NCBI GenBank assembly: GCA_009760855.2
Contig: WPIO01000354.1
Location: forward strand, 1 to 64,000
Source of the DNA: Cristatella mucedo
Lineage: Eukaryota; Bryozoa; Phylactolaemata; Cristatellidae
Length of the DNA stretch: 64,000 nucleotides
Direction of reading: 5' to 3'
This document shows positions 27,047 to 40,661 of this stretch, one piece after another. The position numbers were made by a program, and so were the translations under genes. The notes beneath the pieces are model-generated. The model did no database searches and was not told the DNA's origin. It worked only from the letters and a program-made list of their open reading frames with translations. Positions within the stretch are counted from its first letter, which is position 1. Every line of letters begins with the position of its first letter.

Positions 27047-29512
27047 ATGCAAAATAAGCTATTCATGTGTAAATGGCCTAATGCAAGGCGCAGCTCTCTG
27101 CAGCAAGTTATCACACGCTATGAAGACAATATCGAGGTGTCTTTATATTTAGCGATTTGCTGCAAACTCAAGCAAAATGAGTTATTCAAGTGCGATTGCC
27201 TAAATCTAGAAGCTGCATTATGCTGCAAACTACTCCACGCTCTGGTGGGTTGATTTAAAGTATCTGGATATTGTGCGATCTGCTGTGAACTCATGCAAGA
27301 TAAGCTATTCCAGTGTGAATGGCTTAATGAATGGCGCCTCACTCTGCAGCAAGTTATCACACTCTATAACGAGCAGTATCGAAGTGTCTTTATATTCTGC
27401 AATCTGCCCGCAAACTAAAGCGAAATGAGTTATTCCAGTGCGATTGCCTAAACAAGGCCTGCACTGCTCTCCGAGCGACTGCATGACTTGACGGGTTGAT
27501 TTAAAGTATCTAGATATTGTGCGATCTGCTGTAAAGTCCTGCAAAGTAGGTTATTCACGAGTGAACTACCTAATGCTAGGCACCGCACTCTGCAGCAAGT
27601 CATCACACGATATAACGAGTAGTATCGAGGTGACATAACATTCAGCGATCTGCTGCGAACTCAAGCAAAATGAGTTATTCAAGTGCGATTGCCTAAAGCA
27701 AGGAGCTGCACTCTGCTTTTAGCTACTGCAAGCTCTGACGGGTTGATTCAAAGTATCTAGTTATTGTGTGATCATCTTCCATCTCATGCAAAATAGGTTA
27801 TTCAATTTTTAATTGCCTAATGCAAGGCGCCACAATCTGCAGCAAGTCATCACACAATATAACGAGCAGTATCGAGGTGTCTTTATATTCAGCGATCTGC
27901 TGCAAACTCAACCGAAATGAGGTTTTTTATGTGCGATTGCCTAAAGCAAGGCCTGCACTCCTCTCCGAGCGACTGCATCACTTGACGGGTTGATTTAAAG
28001 TATCTGGATATTGTGCGATCTGCAGTGAACTCATGCAAGATAAGCTATTCCAGTGTGAATGGCTTAATGCAAGGCGCCTCACTCTGCAGCAAGGTATCAC
28101 ACTCTATAACGAGAAGTATCGAAGTGTCTTTATATTCTGCAATCTGCCCGAAAACTCAAGCGAAATGAGTTATTCCAGTGCGATTGCCTAAAACAAGGCC
28201 TGCACTGCTCTCCGAGCGACTGCATGACTTGACGGGTTGATTTAAAGTATCTAGATATTGTGCGATCTGCTGTGAAGTCCTGCAAAGTAAGTTATTTACG
28301 AGTGAACTACCTAATCCTAGGCGCCGCACTCTGCAGCAAGTCATCACACAATATCACGAGTAGTATCGAGGTGTCTTTATATTCAGCGATCTGCTGCAAA
28401 CTCAAGCGAAATGAGTTAGTCAACTGCGATTGCCTGAAGCAAGGCGCTGCATTATGCTGCAAACTACTGCACACACTGGCGAGTTGAATTAAAGGTTCCA
28501 GATATTGTGCGATCTGCTGTACATTAATGCAAAATCAGCTATTCAAGTGTGAGTGGCTTAATGCAAGGATCAGCACTCTGCAGCAAGTTATCACACGATA
28601 TAACGAGTAGTATCGAGGTGTCTTAATATTCAGCGATCTGCTGCCAACTCAAGCGAAATGAGTTATTCAAGAGCAATTGCCTAAAGCAAGGAGCTGCACT
28701 CTGATACAAGCTGCTTCACACACTGACTGGTTGATTTAAAGTATCTAGATATTGTGTGATCTGCTGCGATCTCATGCAAAATAGGTTAGTAAAATTTTAA
28801 TGGCCTAAAGCTAGGCGACGCACTCTGCAGCAAGTTATCAGACGCAATAACGAGTAGTAGCAAGGTGTCTTTATATTTCGCGATCTGCTGCAAACTTAGG
28901 CAAAATGAGTTATTCAAGTGCGATTGCCTTAAGTAAGGCCAGCACTCTGCTCCGGGCTACTGCATGCCTTGACGGGTTGATTTAAAGTATCTAGATATTG
29001 TGCGATTTGCTGTGAACTCTTGGAAGATAAGCTATTCAAGTGTAAGTGGCCTAATGCTAGGAGCCGCACTCTGCAGCAAGTTGTCACACGCTATAACGAG
29101 CAGTATCAAGGTGTCTTCATATTCTGCAATCTGCTGGTAACACAAGCGAAATAAGTTATTCAAGTGCGATTGCCTAAAGCAAGGCCTGCACTCTGCTCCG
29201 AGCTACAGCATGCTTAGACCGGTTGATTTTAAGTATCTAGAGATTGTGCGATCTGCTGTGAACACATGCAAAATAAGCTATTCAAGTGTGAATGGCCTAA
29301 TGCAAGGTGCTGCGATCTGCAGCAAGTTATCACACGCTATAACGAGCAGTATCGAGGTGTCTTTATATTCGGCCGTCTGCCCGCAAACTTAAGCGAAATG
29401 AGGTATTCCAGTGCGATTGCTTAAAACAAGGCCTGCACTGTTCTCCGAGCGAATGCATGACTTGACGGGTTGATTTAAAGTATCTAGATATTGTGCGATC
29501 TGCTGTGAACTC
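27047..29512. repeat. Domain III 10-monomer segment, copy 1 (2,466 bp)
   Basis: It starts at an A half-unit with tattcatgtgtaaatggcct and gcgcagctctctgcagcaag and is followed immediately by a second copy beginning at 29,513. Many equivalent points are 2,466-2,467 bp apart (28,156/30,623; 29,210/31,677). It includes member e with a 6-T tract at 27,923-27,928 and a monomer starting ctgcagtgaactcatgcaag at about 28,020. The opening monomer reappears at 34,920. Confidence 0.88.
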
Positions 29513-31979
29513 ATGCAAAATAAGCTATTCATGTGTAAATGGCCTAATGCAAGGCGCAGCTCTCTGCAGCAAGTTATCACACGCTATGAAGACAATATCG
29601 AGGTGTCTTTATATTTAGCGATTTGCTGCAAACTCAAGCAAAATGAGTTATTCAAGTGCGATTGCCTAAATCTAGAAGCTGCATTATGCTGCAAACTACT
29701 CCACGCTCTGGTGGGTTGATTTAAAGTATCTGGATATTGTGCGATCTGCTGTGAACTCATGCAAGATAATCTATTCCAGTGTGAATGGCTTAATGAATGG
29801 CGCCTCACTCTGCAGCAAGTTATCACACTCTATAACGAGCAGTATCGAAGTGTCTTTATATTCTGCAATCTGCCCGCAAAGTAAAGCGAAATGAGTTATT
29901 CCAGTGCGATTGCCTAAAACAAGGCCTGCACTGCTCTCCGAGCGACTGCATGACTTGACGGGTTGATTTAAAGTATCTAGATATTGTGCGATCTGCTGTG
30001 AAGTCCTGCAAAGTAGGTTATTCACGAGTGAACTACCTAATGCTAGGCACCGCACTCTGCAGCAAGTCATCACACGATATAACGAGTAGTATCGAGGTGA
30101 CATAACATTCAGCGATCTGCTGCGAACTCAAGCAAAATGAGTTATTCAAGTGCGATTGCCTAAAGCAAGGAGCTGCACTCTGCTTTTAGCTACTGCAAGC
30201 TCTGACGGGTTGATTCAAAGTATCTAGTTATTGTGTGATCATCTTCCATCTCATGCAAAATAGGTTATTCAATTTTTAATTGCCTAATGCAAGGCGCCAC
30301 AATCTGCAGCAAGTCATCACACAATATAACGAGCAGTATCGAGGTGTCTTTATATTCAGCGATCTGCTGCAAACTCAACCGAAATGAGGTTTTTTATGTG
30401 CGATTGCCTAAAGCAAGGCCTGCACTCCTCTCCGAGCGACTGCATGACTTGACGGGTTGATTTAAAGTATCTGGATATTGTGCGATCTGCAGTGAACTCA
30501 TGCAAGATAAGCTATTCCAGTGTGAATGGCTTAATGCAAGGCGCCTCACTCTGCAGCAAAGTATCACACTCTATAACGAGAAGTATCGAAGTGTCTTTAT
30601 ATTCTGCAATCTGCCCGAAAACTCAAGCGAAATGAGTTATTCCAGTGCGATTGCCTATAACAAGGCCTGCACTGCTCTCCGAGCGACTGCATGACTTGAC
30701 GGGTTTATTTAAAGTATCTAGATATTGTGCGATCTGCTGTGAAGTCCTGCAAAGCAGGTTATTTACGAGTGAACTACCTAATGCTAGGCGTTGCACTCTG
30801 CAGCAAGTCATCACACGATATCACGAGTAGTATCGAGGTGTCTTTATATTCAGCGATCTGCTGCAAACTCAAGCGAAATGAGTTATTCAAGTGCGATTGC
30901 CTGAAGCAAGGTGCTGCATTATGCTGCAAACTACTGCACACACTGGCGGGTTGAATTAAAGGTTCTAGATATTATGCGATCTGCTGTAGATTAATGCAAA
31001 ATCAGCTTATCAAGTGTGAATGGCTTAATGCAAGGATCAGCATTCTGCAGCAAGTCATTACACGATATAACGAGTAGTATTGAGGTGTCTTAATATTCAG
31101 CGATCGGCTGCGAACTCAAGCGAAATGAGTTATTCAAGGGCAATTGCCTAAAGCAAGGAGCTGCACTCTGATACAAGCTGCTTCACGCACTGACTGGTTG
31201 ATTTAAAGTATCTAGATATTGTGTGATCTGCTGCGATCTCATGCAAAATAGGTTATTAAAATTTTAACGGCCTAATGCTAGGCGAGGCACTCTGCAGCAA
31301 GTTTTTATACGCTATAACGAGTAGTAGCAAGGTGTCTTTATATTCCGAGATCTGCTGCAAACTTAGGCAAAATGAGTTATTGAAGTGCGATTGCCTTAAG
31401 TAAGGCCAGCAATCGGCTTCGGGCTACTGCATGCCTTGACGGGTTGATTTAAAGTATCTGGATTTTGTGCGATCTGCTGTGAACTCTTGGAAGATAAGCT
31501 ATTCAAGTGTAAGTGGCCTAATGCTAGGAGCCGCACTCTGCAGCAAGTTGTCACACGCTATAACGAGCAGTATCAAGGTGTCTTCATATTCTGCTATCTG
31601 CTGGTAACACAAGCGAAATAAGTTATTCAAGTGCGATTGCCTAAAGCAAGGCCTGCACTCTGCTCCAAGCTACAGCATGCTTAGACCGGTTGATTTTAAG
31701 TATCTAGAGATTGTGCGATCTGCTGTGAACACATGCAAAATAAGCTATTCAAGTGTGAATGGCCTAATGCAAGGTGCTGCGATCTGCAGCAAGTTATCAC
31801 ACGCTATAACGAGCAGTATCGAAGTGTCTTTCTATTCGGCCGTCTGCCAGCAAACTTAAGCGAAATGAATTATTCCAGTGCGATTGCTTAAAACAAGGCC
31901 TGAACTCCTCTCCGAGCGACTGCATGACTTGACGGGTTGATTTAAAGTATCTAGATATTGTGCGATCTGCTGTGAACTC
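29513..31979. repeat. Domain III 10-monomer segment, copy 2 (2,467 bp)
   Basis: This direct tandem copy of the preceding segment has few differences (for example agataagcta against agataatcta near 29,765, and a 6-T tract at 30,390-30,395). Part of it (about 30,840-31,130 and 31,250-31,440) is closer to the 22.4-23.1 kb block than to copy 1, notably in cggctgcgaactcaagcgaa near 31,106 and the gttattaaaattttaacggc monomer. It is therefore a mosaic of two sources. Confidence 0.82.
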
Positions 31980-34900
31980 ATGCAAAATAAGCTATTCAAG
32001 TGTGAATGGCCTTATGCTAGGCCCAGCAATCTGCAGCAAGTTATCACACGCTGAAACGAGCAGTATGGAAGTGTCTTTATATTCTGTGATCTGCCAGCAA
32101 ACTCAAGCGAAATGAATTTTTCCAGTGCGATTGCCTAAAACAAGGCCTGCACTGCTTTCCGAGCGACTGCTTGACTTGACGGGTTGATTTTAAGTATCTA
32201 GATATTGTGCGATCTGCTGTGAAGTCCTGCAAAGTAGGTTATTCACGAGTGAACTACCTAATCCTAGGCGCCGCACTCTGCAGCAAGTCATCACACGATA
32301 TAACGAGTATTATCGAGGTGACATAACATTCAGCGATCTGCTGTGAACTCAAGCGAAATAAGTTATTCAAGTGCGATTGCCTAAAGCAAGGAGCTGCACT
32401 CTGCTTTTAGCTACTGCAAGCTCTGACGGGTTGATTTAAAGTATCTAGATATTGTGTGATCATCTTCCATCTCATGCAAAATAGGTTATTCAATTTTTAA
32501 TTGCCTAATGCAAGGCGCAGCAATCTGCAGCAAGTCATCACACAATATAACGAGCAGTATCGAGGTGTCTTCATATTCAGCGATCTGCTGCAAACTCAAC
32601 CGAAATGAGGTTTTTTATGTGCGATTGCCTAAAGCAAGGCCTGCACTCCTCTCCGAGCGACTGCATGACTTGACGGGTTGATTTAAAGTATCTGGATATT
32701 GTGCAATCTGCTGCGATCTCATGCAAAGTAGGTTAGCTAATAGTGAATGGCCTAATGCTAGGGACGGCACTCTACAGCAAGCTATCTCGCTCTATAACGA
32801 GCAGTATCGAGGTGTCTTTACATTCAGCGATCTGCTGCAAACTCAAGCGAAATGAGTTATTCAAGTGCGATTGCCTGAAGCAAAGTGCTGCATTATGCTG
32901 CAAACTACTGCAGACACCGGTGGGTCGATTTAAAGTATCTAGATATTGTGTTATCGCATGCAAAGTAGGTTACTCAAGTGTGAATGGCCTAATGCTAGGT
33001 GCGGCACTCTGCAGCAAGCAATCGCTCGCTATAACTAGCAGTATCGAGGTGTCTTTATATTCAGCGATCTGCTGCAAACTCAAGCGAAATAAGTTATTCA
33101 AGTGCGATTGCCTTAAGCAAGGCCTGCACTCGGTTCCGAGCTACAGCATGCTTAGACCGGTTGATTTTAAGTATCTAGATATTGTGCGATCTGCTGTGAA
33201 CTCATGCAAAATAAGCTATTCAAGTGTGAATGGCCTTATGCTAGGCCCAGAAATCTGCAGCAAGTTATCACGCGCTGAAACGAGCATTATGGAAGTGTCT
33301 TTATATTCTGTGATCTGCCCGCAAACTCAAGCGAAATGAATTTTTCCAGTGCGATTGCCTAAAACAAGGCCTGCACTGCTCTCCGAGCGACTGCTTGACT
33401 TGACGGGTTGATTTAAAATATCTAGATATTGTGCGATCTGCTGTGAAGTCCTGCAAAGTAGGTTATTCACGAGTGAACTACCTAATGCTAGGCGCCGTAC
33501 TCTGCAGCAAGTCATCACACGATATAACGAGTAGTATCGAGGTGACATAACATTCAGCGATCTGCTGTGAACTCAAGCGAAATGAGTTATTCAAGTGCGA
33601 TTGCCTAAAGCAAGGAGCTGCACTCTGCTTTTAGCTACTGCAAGCTCTGACGGGTTGATTCAAAGTATCTAGTTATTGTGTGATCATCTTCCATCTCATG
33701 CAAAATAGGTTATTTCATTTTTTATTGCCTAATGCAAGGCGCCACAATCTGCAGCAAGTCATCACACAATATAACGAGCAGTATCGAGGTGTCTTTATAT
33801 TCAGCGATCTGCTGCAAACTCAACCGAAATGAGGTTTTTTTTGTGCGATTGCCTAAAGCAAGGCCTGCACTCCTCTCCGAGCGACTGCATGACTTGACGG
33901 GTTGATTTAAAGTATCTGGATATTGTGCAATCTGCTGCGATCTCATGCAAAGTAGGTTAGTTAAGTGTGAATAGCCTAATGCTAGGGACGGCACTCTGCA
34001 GCAAGCTATCGCGCTCTATAACGAGCAGTATTGAGGTGTCTTTATATTCAGCGATCTGCTGCAAACTCAAGCGAAATGAGTTATTCAAGTGGGATTGCCT
34101 GAAGCAAGGTGCTGCATTATGCTGCAAACTACTGCAGACACTGGTGGGTCGATTTAAAGTATCTAGATATTGTGTGATCGCATGCAAAGTAGGTTACTCA
34201 AGTGTAAATGGCCTAATGCTAGGTGCCGCACTCTGCAGCAAGCAATCGCTCGCTATAACTAGCAGTATCGAGGTGTCTTTATATTCAGCGATCTGCTGCA
34301 AACTCAAGCGAAATAAGTTATTCAAGTGCGATTGGCTAAAGCAAGGCCTGCACTCGGCTCCAAGCTACAGCATGCTTAGACCGGTTGATTTTAAGTATCT
34401 AGATATTGTGCGATCTGCTGTGAACTCATGCAAAATAAGCTATTCAAGTGTGAATTGCCTAATGCAAGGCTCAGCACTCTGCAGCAAGTTATCACACGCT
34501 ATGAAGACCAGTATCGAGGTGTCTTTATATTTAGCGATTTGCTGCAAACTCAAGCAAAATGAGTTATTCAAGTGCGATTGCCTGAATCTAGAAGCTGCAT
34601 TATGCTGCAAACTACTCCACGCTCTGGCGGGTTGATTTAAAGTATCTGGATATTGTGCGATCTGCTGTGAACTCATGCAAGATAAGCTATTCCAGTGTGA
34701 ATGGCCTAATGCAAGGCGCCGCACTCTGCAGCAAGTCATCACACGATATAACGAGTAGTATCGAGGTGACTTAATATTCAGCGATGTGCTGCGAACTCAA
34801 TTGAAATAAGTTATTCAAGTGCGATTGCCTAATGCAAGGCCTGCACTCCTCTCGAGCTACTTCATTCCTTGACGGGTTGATCGGAAGTATCTAGATATTG

Positions 34901-36400
34901 TGCGATCTGCTGTGAACTCATGCAAAATAAGCTATTCATGTGTAAATGGCCTAATGCAAGGCGCAGCTCTCTGCAGCAAGTTATCACACGCTATGAAGAC
35001 AATATCGAGGTGTCTTTATATTTAGCGATTTGCTGCAAACTCAAGCAAAATGAGTTATTCAAGTGCGATTGCCTAAATCTAGAAGCTGCATTATGCTGCG
35101 AAACTACTCCACGCTCTGGTGGGTTGATTTAAAGTATCTGGATATTGTGCGATCTGCTGTGAACTCATGCAAGATAAGCTATTCCAGTGTGAATGGCTTA
35201 ATGAATGGCGCCTCACTCTGCAGCAAGTTATCACACTCTATAACGAGCAGTATCGAAGTGTCTTTATATTCTGCAATCTGCCCGCAAACTAAAGCGAAAT
35301 GAGTTATTCCAGTGCGATTGCCTAAAACAAGGCCTGCACTGCTCTCCGAGCGACTGCATGACTTGACGGGTTGATTTAAAGTATCTAGATATTGTGCGAT
35401 CTGCTGTGAAGTCCTGCAAAGTAGGTTATTCACGAGTGAACTACCTAATGCTAGGCGCCGCACTCTGCAGCAAGTCATCACACGATATAACGAGTAGTAT
35501 CGAGGTGACATAACATTCAGCGATCTGCTGCGAACTCAAGCAAAATGAGTTATTCAAGTGCGATTGCCTAAAGCAAGGAGCTGCACTCTGCTTTTTGCTA
35601 CTGCAAGCTCTGACGGGTTGATTCAAAGTATCTAGTTATTGTGTGATCATCTTCCATCTCATGCAAAATAGGTTATTCAATTTTTTATTGCCTAATGCAA
35701 GGCGCCACAATCTGCAGCAAGTCATCACACAATATAACGAGCAGTATCGAGGTGTCTTTATATTCAGCGATCTGCTGCAAACTCAACCGAAATGAGGTTT
35801 TTTATGTGCGATTGCCTAAAGCAAGGCCTGCACTCCTCTCCGAGCGACTGCATGACTTGACGGGTTGATTTAAAGTATCTGGATATTGTGCAATCTGCTG
35901 CGATCTCATTCAAAGTAGGTTAGTTAACTGTGAATAGCCTAATGCTAGGGACGGCACTCTGCAGCATGCTATCGCGCTCTATAACGAGCAGTATTGAGGT
36001 GTCTTTATATTCAGCGATCTGCTGCAAACTCAAGCGAAATGAGTTATTCAAGTGGGATTGCCTGAAGCAAGGTGCTGCATTATGCTGCAAACTACTGCAG
36101 ACACTGGTGGGTCGATTTAAAGTATCTAGATATTGTGTGATCGCATGCAAAGTAGGTTACTCAAGTGTGAATGGCCTAATGCTAGGTGCCGCACTCTGCA
36201 GCAAGCAATCGCTCGCTATAACGAGCAGTATCGAGGTGTCTTTATATTCAGCGATCTGCTGCAAACTCAAGCGAAATAAGTTATTCAAGTGCGATTGGCT
36301 AAAGCAAGGCCTGCACTCGGCTCCAAGCTACAGCATGCTTAGACCGGTTGATTTTAAGTATCTAGATATTGTGCGATCTGCTGTGAACTCATGCAAAATA
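31980..36400. repeat. Domain III right part: 5-mer tail, one full 5-mer and an 8-monomer variant
   Basis: It opens with members c-d-e (poly-T at 32,611-32,616). A full 5-mer follows (32,743-33,966, 1,224 bp; poly-T at 33,835-33,842), then a longer 8-monomer unit (33,967-35,929, 1,963 bp). The longer unit keeps a and b, inserts the tgcctgaatctagaagctgc and cgcagctctctgcagcaag monomers, and ends with d-e (poly-T at 35,798-35,803). The next a-type monomer at 35,930 starts another variant that passes into domain IV. Confidence 0.82.
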
Positions 36401-36980
36401 AGCTATTCAAGTGTGAATTGCCTAATGCAAGGCTCAGCACTCTGCAGCAAGTTATCACACGCTATGAAGACCAGTATCGAGGTGTCTTTATATTTAGCGA
36501 TTTGCTGCAAACTCAAGCAAAATGAGTTATTCAAGTGCGATTGCCTGAATCTAGAAGCTGCATTATGCTGCAAACTACTCCACGCTCTGGCGGGTTGATT
36601 TAAAGTATCTGGATATTGTGCGATCTGCTGTGAACTCATGCAAGATAAGCTATTCCAGTGTGAATCGCTTAATGCAAGGCGCCTCACTCTGCAGCAAGTT
36701 ATCACACTCTATAACGAGCAGTATCGAAGTGTCTTTATATTCTGCAATCTGCCCGCAAACTCAAGCGAAATGAGTTATTCCAGTGCGATTGCCTAAAACA
36801 AGGCCTGCACTGCTCTCCGAGCGACTGCATGACTTGACGGGTTGATTTAAAGTATCTAGATATTGTGCGATCTGCTGTAAAGTCCTGCAAAGTAGGTTAT
36901 TCACGAGTGAACTACCTAATGCTAGGCGCCGCACTCTGCATCAAGTCATCACACGATATAACGAGTAGTATCGAGGTGTC
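36401..36980. repeat. Transition from domain III to domain IV
   Basis: Monomers here carry tgaatcgcttaatgcaaggc (36,660) and match the ones 3,681 bp downstream near 40,340, so the domain IV HOR is already recognisable before 36,981. They also follow a/b-type domain III monomers without a clean break. The boundary is a gradual change in monomer order, not a sequence junction. Confidence 0.7.
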
Positions 36981-39900
36981 TTAATATTCAGCGATCTGCT
37001 GTGAACTCAAGCGAAATGAGTTATTCAAGTGCGATTGCCTAAAGCACGGAGCTGCACTCTGATGCAAGCTGCTGCACGCACTGACTGGTTGATTTAAAGT
37101 ATCTAGATATTGTGTGATCTGCTGCGATCTCATGCAAAGTAGGTTATTCAAGTGTGAATGGCTTAATGCAAGGCGCCCCACTCTGCAGCAAGTTATCACA
37201 TGCTATAACGAGCAGTATCGAAGTGTCTATATATTTTGCGATCTGCCGGGAAACTCTAGCGAAATGAGTTATTCCAGTGCGATTGCCTAAAGCAAGGCCT
37301 GCACTCCTCTCCGAGCGACTGCATGACTTGACGGGTTGATTTAAAGTATCTGGATATTGTGCAATCTGCTGCGATCTCATGCAAAGTAGGTTAGTTAAGT
37401 GTGAATGGCCTAACGCTAGGGACGGCACTCTGCAGCAAGCTATCGGGCTCTATAACGAGCAGTATCGAGGTGTCTTTATATTCAGCGATCTGCTGCAAAC
37501 TCAAGCGAAATGAGTTATTCAAGTGCGATTGCCTGAAGCAAGGTGCTGCATTATGCTGCAAACTACTGCAGACACCGGTGGGTCGATTTAAAGTATCTAG
37601 ATATTGTGTGATGGCATGCAAAGTAGGTTACTCAAGTGTGAATGGCCTAATGCTAGTTGCCGCACTCTGCAGCAAGCAATCGCTCGCTATAACGAGCAGT
37701 ATCGAGGTGTCTTTATATTCAGTGATCTGCTGCAAACTCAAGCGAAATAAGTTATTCAAGTGCGATTGCCTAAAGCAAGGCCTGCACTCAGCTCCGAGCT
37801 ACAGCATGCTTAGACCGGTTGATTTTAAGTATATAGATATTGTGCGATCTGCTGTAAACTCATGCAAAATAAGCTATTCAACCGTGAATGGCCTTATGCT
37901 AGGCGCCGCAATCTGCAGCAAGTTATCACACGCTGAAACGAGCAGTATGGAAGTGTCTTAATATTCTGCGATCTGCCGGCAAACTCAAGCGAAATGAGTT
38001 TTTCCAGTGCCATTGCCAAAACAAGGCCTGTACTGCTCTTCGAGCGACTGCATGACTTGACGGGTTGATTAAAAATATCTAGATATTGTGCGATCTGCTG
38101 TGAAGTCCTGCAAAGTAGGTCATTCACGGGTGAACTACCTAATGCTAGGAGCCGCACTCTGCAGCAAGTCATCACACGATATAACAAGTAGTATCGAGGT
38201 GACTTAATATTCAGTGATGTGCTGCGAACTCAATTGAAATAAGTTATTCATGTGCAATTGCCTAATGCAAGGCCTGCACTCCTCTCCGAGCTACTTCATC
38301 CCTTGACGGGTTGATTGTAAGTATCTAGATATTGTGCGATCTGCTGTGAACTCATGCAAAATAAGCTATTCATGTGTAAATGGCCTAATGCAAGGCGCAG
38401 CACTCTGCAGCAAGTTATCACACGCTATGAAGACCAGTATCTAGGTGTCTTTATATTTAGCGATTTGCTGCAAACTCAAGCAAAATGAGTTATTCAAGTG
38501 CGATTGCCTGAATCTAGAAGATGCATTAAGCTGCAAACTACTCCACGCTCTGGCGGGTTGATTTAAAGTATCTGGATATTGTGCGATCTGCTGTGAACTC
38601 ATGCAAGATAAGCTATTCCAGTGTGAATGGCTTAATGCAAGGCGCCTCACTCTGCAGGAAGTTATCACACTCTATAATGAGCAGTATCGAAGTGTCTTTA
38701 TATTCTGCAATCTGCCCGAAAACTCAAGCGAAATGAGTTATTCCAGTGCGATTGCCTAAAACAAGGCCTGCACTGCTCTCCGAGCGACTGCATGACTTGA
38801 CGGGTTGATTGTAAGTATCTAGATATTGTGCGATCTGCTGTGAACTCATGCAAAATAAGCTATTCATGTGTAAATGGCCTAATGCAAGGCGCCCCACTCT
38901 GCAGCAAGTTATTACATGCTATAACGAGCAGTATCGAAGTTTCTATATATTCTGCGATCTGCCCGCAAACTCCAGCGAAATGAGTTATTCCAGTGCGATT
39001 GCCTAAAGCAAGGAGCTGCACTCTGATGCAAGCTGCTGCACACACTGACTGTTTGATTCAAAGTATCTAGATATTGTGTGATCTGCTGCGATCTCATGCA
39101 AAGTAGGTTATTCAAGTGTGAATGGCTTAAGCCAAGGCGCCCCACTCTGCAGCAAGTTATCACATGCTATAACGAGCAGTATCGAAGTGTCTTTATATTC
39201 TGCGATCTGCCCGCAAACTCTAGCGAAATGAGTTATTCCAGTGCGATTGCCTAAAGCAAGGCCTGCACTCCTCTCCGAGCGACTGCATGACTTGACGGGT
39301 TGATTTAAAGTATCTGGATATTGTGCAATCTGCTGCGATCTCATGCAAAGTAGGTTAGTTAAGTGTGAATGGCCTAATGCTAGGGACGGCACTCTGCAGC
39401 AAGCTATCGCGCTCTATAACGAGCAGTATCGAGGTGTCTTTATATTCAGCGATCTGCTGCAAACTGAAGCGAAATGAGTTATTCAAGTGCGATTGCCTGA
39501 AGCAAGGTGCTGCATTATGCTGCAAACTACTGCAGACACCGGTGGGTCGATTTAAAGTATCTAGATTTTGTGTGATGGCATGTAAAGTAGGTTACTCAAG
39601 TGTGAATGGCCTTATGCTAGGAGCCGCAATCTGCAGCAAGTTATCACACGCTGAAACGAGCAGTATGGAAGTGTCTTTAAATTCTGCGATCTCCCCGCAA
39701 ACTCAAGCGAAATGAGTTTTTCCAGTGGGATTGCCAAAATAAGGCCTGCACTGCTCTCCGAGCGACTGCATGACTTGACGGGTTGATTTAAAATATCTAG
39801 ATATTGTGCGATCTGCTGTGAAGTCCTGCAAAGTAGGTTATTCACGGGTGAACTACCTAATGCTAGGAGTCGCACTCAGCAGCAAGTCATCACACGATGT

Positions 39901-40661
39901 AACGAGTAGTATCGAGGTGACTTAATATTCAGCGATGTGCTGCGAACTCAATTGAAATAAGTTATTCAAGTGCAATTGCCTAATGCAAGGCCGGCACTCC
40001 TCTCCGAGCTACTTCATCCCTTGACGGGTTGATTGGAAGTATCTAGATATTGTGCGATTTGCTGTGAACTCATGCAAAATAAGCTATTCATGTGTAAATG
40101 GCCTAATGCAAGGCCCAGCACACTGCAGCAAGTTATCACACGCTATGAAGACCAGTATCGAGGTGTCTTTATATTCAGCGATTTGCTGCAAACTCAAGCA
40201 AAATGAGTTATTCAAGTGCGATTGCCTGAATCTAGAAGCTGCATTATGCTGCAAACTACTCCACGCTCTGGCGGGTTGATTTTAAGTATCTGGATATTGT
40301 GCGATCTGCTGTGAACTCATGCAAGATAAGCTATTCCAGTGTGAATCGCTTAATGCAAGGCGCCTCACTCTGCAGCAAGTTATCACACTCTATAACGAGC
40401 AGTATCGAAGTGTCTTTATATTCTGCAATCTGCCCGCAAACTCAAGCGAAATGAGTTATTCCAGTGCGATTGCCTAAAACAAGGCCTGCACTGCTCTCCG
40501 AGCGACTGCATGACTTGACGGGTTGATTTAAAGTATCTAGATATTGTGCGATCTGCTGTAAAGTCCTGCAAAGTAGGTTATTCACGAAAGAACTACCTAA
40601 TGCTAGGCGCCGCACTCTGCATCAAGTCATCACACGATATAACGAGTAGTATCGGGGTGTC
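36981..40661. repeat. Domain IV HOR, long form (3,681 bp, 15 monomers)
   Basis: The equivalent start recurs at 40,662. This copy is 492 bp (two monomers) longer than the next one. The extra material lies between about 38.4 and 39.4 kb, where the gcgccccactctgcagcaag monomer and the gctagggacggcactctgca monomer both occur a second time (compare 37,144-37,428 with 39,108-39,392). Either this copy gained two monomers or the following copies lost them. Confidence 0.85.

Noticed and set aside
33967-34635. 222-codon open frame, cysteine- and lysine-rich, with near copies of 198-222 codons at 20449, 24869, 26095, 32743, 35930 and 41082
   Set aside because: It is the satellite read in one frame. Its repeats in the peptide mirror the A/B half-units, it starts and stops wherever monomer variants lose or keep a stop (gggttgattt against gggtcgattt), open frames lie on the opposite strand at the same place, and indels between copies ignore the frame. 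There is no codon-level constraint, signal, domain or upstream gene structure.
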